Positions 25,168 to 33,035 of a stretch of DNA of 64,000 nt are shown piece after piece; the first letter of the stretch is position 1, and each line of letters starts with the position of its first letter. A model generated the notes under the pieces. It searched no databases. It was given only the letters and a program-made list of their open reading frames with translations, and was not told the origin of the DNA. This DNA comes from Frateuria_A sp035943815 (GTDB lineage Bacteria > Pseudomonadota > Gammaproteobacteria > Xanthomonadales > Rhodanobacteraceae): contig NZ_DASZBU010000001.1 of the NCBI RefSeq assembly GCF_035943815.1, forward strand, positions 91,111 to 155,110. Direction: 5' to 3'. Both the position numbers and the translations under genes were made by a program.

Positions 25168-25365
25168 TCAGTGGGGGCGCTGTTCGCTCTGGCTTGCCTC
25201 GACCTGGCGGCCGCGGTTGATCAGTTCGCGCACGCGCAGGCCGCCCTTGCGGCCGGCCTCGCGCACGCTGAGCTTGCCGCGGGCGCCATCGACGCCGCCG
25301 TTGGATGCGTGGCTTGCGTACTTACCGTTGTCGGATCGACTGCCTGGGGACTGTTGCCGGTTCAT
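25168..25365 (-). CDS. Small KGG-motif stress protein
   Basis: 65 residues, hydrophilic and basic. The core GKLSVREAGRKGGLRVRELINRGRQ carries one KGG unit of the type repeated in Con-10/YciG-like general-stress proteins. A ggaga Shine-Dalgarno lies 8 bases before the ATG. It is followed by the frameshifted paralog in the same orientation. The function is unknown; the family is often induced in stationary phase or by osmotic stress. Confidence 0.75.
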   Translation of the reverse strand: MNRQQSPGSRSDNGKYASHASNGGVDGARGKLSVREAGRKGGLRVRELINRGRQVEASQSEQRPH

Positions 25366-25739
25366 GGGATATGTCTCCGTGGATAAGTCCAGTCTTGTTT
25401 GAAAGCCCGCTGGCTACCCTCCCGGCGTCCAGCGGAAAACGGTGGGTGCGCGGCGTCCGCACCCGCTTCCGTCCATCGGCACGCAGGTGCTGCGATGGCG
25501 GCGAACGCTCCCTCGCTCGCCAGGACGGCGCGAAGCTTCGTGGCGTCCTTCGGACGGCAAGGGCGTTGCAATGCGGATGCCAGCGCGAGGTGCGCCATGC
25601 AGCGGAGCGCGGCATCGGCGGCGCTGGAAAAAACCGCTCCGGCTGGAAAGATCTACAGCAGCGTCCGCCTGGTGGTCAGGCAGGCAGGGGTTCGGGCAGC
25701 CGCGGGAACGGATACCGCCGTGCAAGGAACGCGCAAGAG
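25366..25739. other. Non-coding stretch between the KGG gene and the suhB terminator
   Basis: No frame in these 374 bases has a ribosome site or family-like sequence. It should hold the KGG promoter on the minus strand, but no clear -35/-10 pair was recognised. Confidence 0.4.
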
Positions 25740-25761
25740 AAAAGGGCGCCCGCGGGCGCCC
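25740..25761 (-). terminator. Intrinsic terminator of suhB
   Basis: On the minus strand, an 18-base perfect palindrome (25744-25761, gggcgcccg/cgggcgccc) is followed by TTTT (25743-25740) and a T-rich tail. It begins about 22 bases after the suhB stop. Confidence 0.75.
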
Positions 25762-25783
25762 TGGTCGATCAGGCGGCGTGGGC

Positions 25784-26587
25784 TCAGGCCTTGAGCAGGG
25801 CCGGCGTGGCCTGGGCGCCGATCGCGTCGGTCATCGCCTTGGCCACGTTGAGGTTGCCGGCGATGATGTTGCCGCTGGCGGGCAGGCCATCGCGCCCCGC
25901 GAAGTCGCCGTAGCGGCCACCCGCCTCGTGCACCAGCAGCGCGCCGGCGGCCATGTCCCAGGGCTTGAGGCCGATCTCGAAATAGCCGTCGTAGCGCGCG
26001 GCGGCGGTGTAGGCCAGGTCCAGCGCGGCGGAGCCGGAACGGCGGATGTCCTCGGCCTGGCCGAGGATCGCGCGGGTCATCGCCAGCTGCGCGTCCAGGT
26101 GCTCGCGCTGGCGGTAGGGGAAGCCGGTGGCGATCATCGCGCCGCCCAGGTTCTCCCGCCGCGACACGCGGATGCGCCGGTCGTTGAGATAGGCGCCGTC
26201 GCCCTTGCTGGCGGTGAACAGCTCGTCGCGCAGCGGATCGAACACCACGCCGTAGATCGGCACGCCCTTCTCGACCAGCGCGATCGAGACGGAGAAGTGC
26301 GGAATGCCGCGCAGGTAGTTGTGCGTGCCGTCCAGCGGGTCGATCACCCAGGTCAGCGGGTTCTTGCCGCTGGCGCCGCCTTCCTCGGCGAGGATGGCGT
26401 GCTCGGGATAGGCGCGGCGCAGCTCCTTGACGATCTCGGCCTCGGCCAGGCGATCGACCTCGGAGGCGAAGTCCATGCGGTGCTTCTCGACCACGTGCAG
26501 GCCGTCGATGCGGTTCATGTAGCGCAGGATCACGTTGCCTGCGGCGCGCGCGGCACGTGCCGCGATGGTGACGGCGGGTCTGGGCAT
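25784..26587 (-). CDS. suhB: Inositol-1-monophosphatase / SuhB
   Basis: 267-residue Mg-dependent phosphatase. Metal-site motifs ILAEEGG, WVIDPLDGTHNY and KPWDMAAGALLV are all present. In E. coli SuhB also joins the rRNA antitermination complex. Divergent from trmJ, as in E. coli. It is closed by a terminator on its own strand. Confidence 0.95.
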   Translation of the reverse strand: MPRPAVTIAARAARAAGNVILRYMNRIDGLHVVEKHRMDFASEVDRLAEAEIVKELRRAYPEHAILAEEGGASGKNPLTWVIDPLDGTHNYLRGIPHFSVSIALVEKGVPIYGVVFDPLRDELFTASKGDGAYLNDRRIRVSRRENLGGAMIATGFPYRQREHLDAQLAMTRAILGQAEDIRRSGSAALDLAYTAAARYDGYFEIGLKPWDMAAGALLVHEAGGRYGDFAGRDGLPASGNIIAGNLNVAKAMTDAIGAQATPALLKA

Positions 26588-26745
26588 GGCTTCGGCTTGG
26601 GATAAAGAGCGGATTGCGGCCGGCGATTCTAGCAGAGCGGGCCGGCGGACCTGTAGGAGCGCTCCCGCAGGCGGTTGCCACCCGGAGAGGCCCCCGTGGC
26701 GAACGGGGGTTATCCTTGCCGGTCCCGTTGCCCCGATTGCCGCCC

Positions 26746-27507
26746 ATGACCAGCCCCGCCGACCTCGCCACGCTGTTCCGCTTCGTGCTCGTGCGTACCT
26801 CGCATCCCGGCAACATCGGCAGCGCGGCGCGAGCGATCCGCACGATGGGCTTCACCCGGCTGGAACTGGTGGCGCCGGCCGATTTCCCCAGCCGCGAGGC
26901 CGATGCGCTGGCGGCCAATGCGGTCAGCGTGCTGGCCGAAGCGAAGGTGCATGGCACGCTGGTGGATGGCCTGGCGGGCGTCACCTTCGCGCTGGGTCTG
27001 TCGGCGCGAAGGCGCGGCGTGAACCTGGAGGAACTGACCCCGCGCGAAGGCGCGGCGCAGGCGCTGGCCGCCGCCGCGCGCGGCGAGCAGGTGGCGCTGG
27101 TGTTCGGCAACGAGCGCACCGGGCTGGAGAACGAGGAGCTGGCGCGCTGCCATGCGATGGTGCGCATCCCCAGCGTGGAGGACTACAGCTCGCTCAACCT
27201 GGCCCAGGCGGTGCAGGTAATGGCCTACGAACAACGCCTGGCGATGCTGGGCGAGGCGCCCCTGCCGGCGCCGCCGGAGCACGACGAGCCGCCCGCCGAC
27301 GCATCGCGCATGGAGCGCTTCTTCGAGCACCTGGCGCAGACGCTGGAAGAGATCGAGTTCCACAAGGGCCGCGAGCCGGCCACGATCATGCTGCGGCTGC
27401 GCCGGTTGTTCCAGCGCGCGCAGCCGGACGAGCGCGAGCTGCGCATCCTGCACGGCGTGCTCGCCGACGCACAGCGCATGGCGATGCTGGCGCACCGCGC
27501 GAAGTAA
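26746..27507 (+). CDS. trmJ: tRNA (cytidine/uridine-2'-O-)-methyltransferase TrmJ
   Basis: 253-residue SPOUT methyltransferase modifying position 32 of tRNAs with S-adenosylmethionine. The knot motifs are HPGNIGSAARAIRTMGF, LVFGNERTGLENEEL and IPSVEDYSSLNLAQAVQ. The ATG at 26746 is chosen for the family N-terminus; the upstream frame is not conserved. It is divergent from suhB across 158 bp. That gap contains a gtaggagcgctcccgcagg stretch that resembles dispersed repeats of the group. Confidence 0.93.
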   Translation: MTSPADLATLFRFVLVRTSHPGNIGSAARAIRTMGFTRLELVAPADFPSREADALAANAVSVLAEAKVHGTLVDGLAGVTFALGLSARRRGVNLEELTPREGAAQALAAAARGEQVALVFGNERTGLENEELARCHAMVRIPSVEDYSSLNLAQAVQVMAYEQRLAMLGEAPLPAPPEHDEPPADASRMERFFEHLAQTLEEIEFHKGREPATIMLRLRRLFQRAQPDERELRILHGVLADAQRMAMLAHRAK

Positions 27508-27536
27508 GGCCTGCCGCAAGCGTGGCCGGCAGCGGC

Positions 27537-28136
27537 TCAGGGCGCGACCGGCTGCAAGGCCTCCACGTACACCAGCTCGCAGGCGCCGTCGCCGGTGTCC
27601 TCGCGGCTGAGCGAGGTGCGCCAGCGCCAGCCGTCCGGACGGCTGGCATCGACCAGGAAACCTTCGATGTGCACCAGCTCGCCCTGGCGCACGCGCTCCA
27701 TGGCGCGACGCACGCCCTCGTCGGCGGGGATCAGGTGCATGTTAGCGCTGGAGGTCTCGATCTCGCGGCGAGGAATCGGGAACTCGTCCACGTGCCAGTA
27801 GTAGAAGCGGCCGGATTGGCGGATGTCGATGCGCGAGAGCACCGCGCTGTCGGACATGCGGCCCCAGCCGAGCGCCAGATCCACCGGCGCGAGCGAGGCG
27901 CCGGCGTCGAAACGGTAGTCCTCGCGCGAGAGCACGCGCGCGGTGAGCGCGAAGTGGGCGCGCGTGCGCAAGGTGACGTCGCCGCGCTGGAGCGTCGCGC
28001 CTTGGTCCAGGTCCACTTGCTCTGGCGCATCCGCAGCAAGCACGCCGGCAGGCGGATGCAGCGGGCGATGGGCCCACCAGCCGAGCGCGCCCCAGACGAG
28101 CGCCCCCAATAGCGCGAACCACAGCAGCCGCCGCAT
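27537..28136 (-). CDS. Uncharacterised protein with one N-terminal membrane segment
   Basis: 199 residues. A hydrophobic N-terminus (residues 4-22) anchors or exports it; the rest is soluble, with DYRFDAGASLAPVDLALGWG and RFYYWHVDEFPIPR as distinctive stretches. An aggggat ribosome site precedes the ATG. It follows oxyR by 23 bp on the same strand and so may share its promoter, but nothing in the sequence shows a redox function. I do not recognise the family. Confidence 0.72.
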   Translation of the reverse strand: MRRLLWFALLGALVWGALGWWAHRPLHPPAGVLAADAPEQVDLDQGATLQRGDVTLRTRAHFALTARVLSREDYRFDAGASLAPVDLALGWGRMSDSAVLSRIDIRQSGRFYYWHVDEFPIPRREIETSSANMHLIPADEGVRRAMERVRQGELVHIEGFLVDASRPDGWRWRTSLSREDTGDGACELVYVEALQPVAP

Positions 28137-28159
28137 CGTTTATCCCCTGTGGAAGTCGG

Positions 28160-29107
28160 TCAGGCGCGCTTGCGCCGCGCGGCGCCGGCGGGTTCGGGAA
28201 GGGCCGGTTTGAGCAGGTCAGCCGGCAGGCTGCGCACGACGTCGGCGAAGCGCTTGAGGAACGGCCCGAGCGATGAGCTCTTGCGCCACACCAGCGCGAT
28301 GCGCCGGCTCGGCGCGTGGCCGGCGAACTCCAGCAGCTGCACGTTGCCGGTGCGCGCCACCGGCGGCTTGATCGCCAGGGTCGGCAACAGCGTGATACCC
28401 ACGTTGGCGGCCACCATCTGGCGCAGGGTTTCCAGGCTGGTCGCGCGGAAGCCGACCTTTTCGCCGGCTCCGGCGAGCTGGCACAGCTCCAGCGCCTGGT
28501 CGCGCAGGCAATGGCCATCCTCCAGCAGCAGCAGGCTTTCGTCCGAAAGGTCGGCCAGCTTCAGCCGCGCCTTGCGCTGGGCCAGCGGATGGTCGCCGGG
28601 CACCGCCAGCACGAACGGCTCCTCGAACAGGAATTCCGCATGCAGGCTTTCCTCGTGCAGGGGCAGGGCGAGGAGCCCGGTGTCCAGCGAGCCCTCACGC
28701 AGCATGCGAATGACCTGCTCGGTCTTTTCCTCGATCAGTAGCAGCTCCAGCCGCGGAAAGCGCCGGCGTACCAGCGGCACCAGGTGCGGCAGCAGGTAGG
28801 GCCCGAGCGTGGGAAACACGCCCAGGCGCAGCTTGCCGGCCTCCGGGTCGCGCGTACGCTGGGCGATCGCGCGGATCTCGTCGACCTCGGCCAACACCGC
28901 GCGCGCGCGGCTGGCGATCTCGCGCCCGGTCTCGGTGAGCAGCACCTTGCGCGGCGTGCGCTCGACCAGCGCAACGCCCAGCTCGTCCTCCAGTTTCTTG
29001 ATCTGCGTCGATAGCGTGGGTTGGCTGACGAAGCTCGCCTCGGCGGCGCGGCCGAAATGGCGGTGCTCGGCCAGCGAGACAAGATAGGTGAGATCGCGCA
29101 GGTTCAT
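28160..29107 (-). CDS. oxyR: LysR-type peroxide sensor OxyR
   Basis: 315 residues. An N-terminal winged helix (MNLRDLTYLVSLAEHRHFGRAAEASFVSQPTLS is the family start; shown here in parts) is followed by the regulatory domain. The two redox cysteines are present as Cys200 and Cys209 in DGHC and LELC, matching Cys199/Cys208 of E. coli, so hydrogen peroxide sensing by disulfide formation is expected. The ATG at 29107 is chosen over the long upstream frame. An ATAG-N7-CTAT site lies 12 bases upstream, which suggests autoregulation. Confidence 0.95.
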   Translation of the reverse strand: MNLRDLTYLVSLAEHRHFGRAAEASFVSQPTLSTQIKKLEDELGVALVERTPRKVLLTETGREIASRARAVLAEVDEIRAIAQRTRDPEAGKLRLGVFPTLGPYLLPHLVPLVRRRFPRLELLLIEEKTEQVIRMLREGSLDTGLLALPLHEESLHAEFLFEEPFVLAVPGDHPLAQRKARLKLADLSDESLLLLEDGHCLRDQALELCQLAGAGEKVGFRATSLETLRQMVAANVGITLLPTLAIKPPVARTGNVQLLEFAGHAPSRRIALVWRKSSSLGPFLKRFADVVRSLPADLLKPALPEPAGAARRKRA

Positions 29108-29118
29108 GGCCGAATTCG

Positions 29119-29133
29119 ATAGGTGGTGTCTAT
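29119..29133. promoter_or_regulatory. OxyR-type operator half (ATAG-N7-CTAT)
   Basis: Exact ATAG at 29119-29122, seven bases, and CTAT at 29130-29133, just upstream of the oxyR start. The full OxyR consensus has two such units; the second unit is not conserved on either side. Its position over the oxyR leader fits negative autoregulation, which is inferred. Confidence 0.65.
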
Positions 29134-29389
29134 GATTGTGACGGCGGCGATCGATTCGGACAATCCTCGGCCGAGCCCTATCGACGGATCTTTCTCTTCC
29201 GTGCTCATACCGACAAGGCGGACGACCTCCGTTCCTCCGAGCGCAGCCGCGAGGGAAAGACGGAGGCCTTGACGGCCCGAGACACGCTTCACGCCACCGC
29301 CAGCCCGGCCATGCCTTTTGGCACTGTGTCACAAGTCATGCCCGGCCTAGCTTCCAAGGTCCGCCTTCACCGTCCCCTGGGGAACCACC

Positions 29390-32071
29390 ATGCGTCGATT
29401 CGTCCGCCCGCTCGTGCTCACCGCGCTCGCCACCTGCTGCGCCGCCGCCTTCGCCGCTACCAACGACCCGGTGCCGCGCGGCAAGCTGCCGCGCTGGGCC
29501 GTGCCGCAGTCCTACGCGGTGTCCTTCAAGGTCGACCCGCGCCAGCAGGATTTCTCCGGCACCACGGTGATCAAGGTGGACCTCAAGCAGGCCTCCGACC
29601 ACATCTGGCTGCACGGGCATGACCTGAAGGTCGCGAAGGTCAGCGTGACCGACGCGGCCGGCAAGACGCACGCGGCCAAGTACGTCGAGGCGGCGCCCAA
29701 GGAGGGTGTGGTCCGCGTCGACTTCGCCGGCACCCTCAAGCCGCAGCAGCTGACCCTTTCCTTCGACTACACCGCGCCGCTCAACCAACAGCTGCAGGGC
29801 CTGTACAAGGTCAGCCATGAAGGCGTGCCCTACGCGATGACGCAGATGGAGCCGATCAGCGCACGCTACGCATTCCCCGGCTTCGACGAGCCGGACTTCA
29901 AGACGCCGTTCGACATCAGCCTGACCATACCCAACGACGAGAAGGGCGTGGCCAATACCAGGCAGATCAAGGACACGCCCGCCGGCAACGGCTGGAAGAC
30001 GCTGACCTTCTCGCAGACCAAGCCGCTGCCGACTTACCTGGTCGCCTTCGGCGTCGGCCCGTGGGACATAGTGGCGGGCCCCGACATCTCGCCGGATGCC
30101 TATCGCGCCACGCCGCTCAAGCTGCGCGGCATCGCCGCCAAGGGCGAGGGCCACCGCATGCGGCACGTGCTGTCCGAAACGCCGAGCATCATCCACGCGC
30201 TGGAGGAGTACTACGGCTTCGGCTATCCGTGGGACAAGCTGGATCTGCTCGCCGCCCCGGACTTCGCCGCCGGCGCCATGGAGAACGCAGGGTTGGTGAC
30301 CTTCCGCGACTGGCTGTTGCTGCTCGATCCCGATTCCCCGGCGCAGTACGTGCGCGGCTCGTTCAACGTCAACGCGCACGAGCTGGCCCACCAGTGGACC
30401 GGCGACACGGTCACCACCGACTGGTGGAACGACATCTGGCTCAACGAGGCCTTTGCCACCTGGATGCAGCAGAAGGTGACGATGAAGGTGCACCCGGACT
30501 ACCGCGCTGACCTGGACCGCGTGCGTGGCGCGCAGGGCGCGATGGCCAACGACAGCCTGGTCACCGCGCGCAAGATCCGCCAGCCGATCACCGGCAACGG
30601 CGACATCGAGACCGCGTTCGACTCGATCACCTACCAGAAGGGCGCCAGCGTGCTCGGCATGTTCGAGGGCTACGTCGGCGAGAAGACCTTCCAGAAGGGC
30701 ATGCGCCAGTACATCCAGGACCACAAGTTCGGCAACGCCACCGCGGACGACCTGGTCGACTCGATCGCCAAGGCGGCCGACAAGGGCGAGGACTTCAGGC
30801 AGGCGTTCAAGAGCTTCCTCAACCAGCCCGGCGTGCCCTACGTGCAGACGAAGCTGAGCCAGAAGGGCGGCCAGACCGTGCTGGAGCTCAGCCAGAGCCG
30901 CTACCTGCCGGTCGGCAGCAAGGGAGATGCGAAGCACGTGTGGGGCGTGCCGGTGTGCGTGCGCTACGGCACCGCCGACGGCAGCAAGGTCGCCTGCGAG
31001 CTGCTGCAGAAGGCGCAGGGCAGCATGGTGCTGCCGGGCGCGGCGGCGAACACCTGGGTGATGCCCAACGCCAACGCCAGCGGCTACTACCGCTTCGGCA
31101 TGGGCAAGGGCGAGCTGGCGCGGGCGGGCGGACAGGTCGGCAAGCTGACCGACGCCGAGCAGCTGGCCTACGCCGACGCGGCCGACGCCAGCTTCCAGCA
31201 CGGCGACCTCGACGCCGGCAGCCTGCTGGCCGCGCTCAAGCCGTTGACCGCTTCGCGCGTGCGCGAGGTGGCCACCGCACCGCTGGGCAGCTTCGGCTGG
31301 ATCAACCGTTACCTCGCGCGCACCGATGCGCCGCGCGCCGCGCTGCGTGCGTGGGCTTCGTCGGCCTACCTGCCGCGGATGGAACTGCTCGGCTACCACC
31401 GCAAGCCGGGCGAGGCGGACGGCGACTCGCTGCTGCGCAGCACGCTGGCCGGGTTCCTCGCGCTCGACGTCAAGCTGCCGCAGGTGCGCACCGAACTGCT
31501 CAAGCAGGGTGACGCCGCGCTCAAGCGCAAGGCCGACGGTCGCCTCGACCTGGGCGCGGCCGATCCGGACCTGCTGGACACGGCGCTCGGCGTGGCCGTG
31601 CAGGAGCATGGCAAGAGCGCGGTCGGCGCGCTGATCGCCGAGCTTCCCAAGACCTCCGACCCGGCCCTGCGCAATGCCATCCTGGCCGGCCTGAGCGCGG
31701 TCGAGGATCCGGCGCTGTCCGAGCAGGTGCGCAACTTTGCGCTGGACAAGCAGGTCAAGGTCGGCGAAATGGCGGCGCTGCTGCGCGGCGGCCGCGACAC
31801 GCGCGCCCAGCGTGATGCAATGTGGAACTGGGCCGTGGGTCACTACGACCAGATCGTCGCCCGCACCGGCAGCTTCGCCGGCGGCCGCCTGCCCGCGCTG
31901 ATGGGCGGTGGCGGCTGCTCGCAGGAAGAGGCCGACCGCCTGCAGTCGTTCTTCAAGACGCGCGCCAAGGACGTCACCGGCGCCGAGCGCGGCCTGGCAC
32001 AGACCACCGAGCGCACCCTGCTGTGTGCCGCCCTGGCGGAAAAGCAGGATCCGGAGGCAATCCTGCACTGA
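29390..32071 (+). CDS. M1 family zinc aminopeptidase, exported
   Basis: 893 residues. The signal peptide covers residues 1-23 (ending AAAFAA). The exopeptidase motif GAMEN is at 295-299, the zinc site HELAH at 330-334 and the third ligand in WLNEAF at about 353. An ERAP1-like C-terminal domain follows. It removes N-terminal amino acids from peptides, probably in the periplasm or outside. It resembles PepN but the export signal sets it apart from cytoplasmic PepN. It ends in a strong terminator. Confidence 0.93.
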   Translation: MRRFVRPLVLTALATCCAAAFAATNDPVPRGKLPRWAVPQSYAVSFKVDPRQQDFSGTTVIKVDLKQASDHIWLHGHDLKVAKVSVTDAAGKTHAAKYVEAAPKEGVVRVDFAGTLKPQQLTLSFDYTAPLNQQLQGLYKVSHEGVPYAMTQMEPISARYAFPGFDEPDFKTPFDISLTIPNDEKGVANTRQIKDTPAGNGWKTLTFSQTKPLPTYLVAFGVGPWDIVAGPDISPDAYRATPLKLRGIAAKGEGHRMRHVLSETPSIIHALEEYYGFGYPWDKLDLLAAPDFAAGAMENAGLVTFRDWLLLLDPDSPAQYVRGSFNVNAHELAHQWTGDTVTTDWWNDIWLNEAFATWMQQKVTMKVHPDYRADLDRVRGAQGAMANDSLVTARKIRQPITGNGDIETAFDSITYQKGASVLGMFEGYVGEKTFQKGMRQYIQDHKFGNATADDLVDSIAKAADKGEDFRQAFKSFLNQPGVPYVQTKLSQKGGQTVLELSQSRYLPVGSKGDAKHVWGVPVCVRYGTADGSKVACELLQKAQGSMVLPGAAANTWVMPNANASGYYRFGMGKGELARAGGQVGKLTDAEQLAYADAADASFQHGDLDAGSLLAALKPLTASRVREVATAPLGSFGWINRYLARTDAPRAALRAWASSAYLPRMELLGYHRKPGEADGDSLLRSTLAGFLALDVKLPQVRTELLKQGDAALKRKADGRLDLGAADPDLLDTALGVAVQEHGKSAVGALIAELPKTSDPALRNAILAGLSAVEDPALSEQVRNFALDKQVKVGEMAALLRGGRDTRAQRDAMWNWAVGHYDQIVARTGSFAGGRLPALMGGGGCSQEEADRLQSFFKTRAKDVTGAERGLAQTTERTLLCAALAEKQDPEAILH

Positions 32072-32096
32072 GGACGGCGCCCGCCGTCGCTCCGAA

Positions 32097-32123
32097 CGCC
32101 GGGCGGCAACGCCCGGCGTTTTT
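32097..32123 (+). terminator. Intrinsic terminator of the M1 aminopeptidase gene
   Basis: A 9-bp stem (cgccgggcg with cgcccggcg at 32110-32118) around a gcaa loop, followed by TTTTT. It lies about 26 bases after the stop. Confidence 0.88.
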
Positions 32124-32203
32124 CTTTGGTCGGACCGGATAAGAAGGGGGCGGCAGCGTGCGGCGTGGCTACACTGGCATCCCGCTTGCAAAACCCCTTT
32201 CCG

Positions 32204-33028
32204 ATGACGAAAGTCCGCTCACTCCTGTCCGATGCCGCCATCCTTCTTGGCGATCGTGCCGAGGCCGAAATCCTGCTGGCCCACGTGCTAGCCAAGCCGC
32301 GCAGCTGGCTGATCGCGCATGCCGACGATCCGCTGGCCGACGCCGAGGTTTCGGCCTTCACCGCGTTGGTCGCGCGCCGCAAGGCAGGCGAGCCGGTGGC
32401 CTACCTCACTGGCCGCCGCGGTTTCTGGACGCTGGAACTGGAAGTGGATCCGGCCACCCTGATCCCGCGGCCGGAAACCGAATTGCTGGTGGAGCTGGCG
32501 TTGGCACGGCTGCCGCCGGGTGGATCGCCGCGGGTGCTCGACCTGGGCACCGGCAGTGGCGCCATCGCGCTGGCGATCGCTCGCGAGTGTCCGCATGGCC
32601 GCGTCACAGCGACCGACGCGAGCGCCGACGCGCTGGCCGTGGCGCAGCGCAATGCCGGGCGCAACCGCATCGTCAACACAGCCTTCGTCCATGGCGACTG
32701 GTTCGCGCCGCTGGCCGGCACGTGTTTCGAAGTGATCGTCGCCAACCCGCCGTATATCGCCGCGCACGATCCGCATCTGGCCCAGGGCGACCTGCGCTTC
32801 GAGCCGGCCGGCGCGCTGGCCTCCGGCCCGGACGGCCTGGACGACATCCGGCGCATCGTCGCAGGTGCCCAGGCGCATCTCGCGCCGGGTGGCTGGCTGA
32901 TGTTCGAGCACGGCTGGGACCAGGGCGCGGCGGTGCGCGGACTGCTCGAGGCGGCCGGCTATCGCGAGGTGTTCACCACGCAGGACCTGGAAGGGCGCGA
33001 CCGGGTGAGCGGCGGCCGCGCGGCCTGA
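32204..33028 (+). CDS. prmC: Peptide chain release factor glutamine methyltransferase
   Basis: 274 residues. It methylates the GGQ glutamine of release factors. The AdoMet site VLDLGTGSGAIALA and the catalytic NPPY (in VANPPYIAAHDP, near residue 182) are intact, as is the family stretch PYxTGRRGFW-like AYLTGRRGFW. The start at 32204 is chosen because the frame extends upstream over the previous terminator. It is convergent with dxs, 7 bp apart. prfA is not adjacent in this window. Confidence 0.93.
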   Translation: MTKVRSLLSDAAILLGDRAEAEILLAHVLAKPRSWLIAHADDPLADAEVSAFTALVARRKAGEPVAYLTGRRGFWTLELEVDPATLIPRPETELLVELALARLPPGGSPRVLDLGTGSGAIALAIARECPHGRVTATDASADALAVAQRNAGRNRIVNTAFVHGDWFAPLAGTCFEVIVANPPYIAAHDPHLAQGDLRFEPAGALASGPDGLDDIRRIVAGAQAHLAPGGWLMFEHGWDQGAAVRGLLEAAGYREVFTTQDLEGRDRVSGGRAA

Positions 33029-33035
33029 ACGGCCT

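Noticed and set aside
29336..32191. A 951-codon open frame on the minus strand across the M1 aminopeptidase gene.
   Set aside because: It mirrors codon bias of the real gene, has no family motifs and runs through a terminator. Stops are rare in antisense frames at this GC content.
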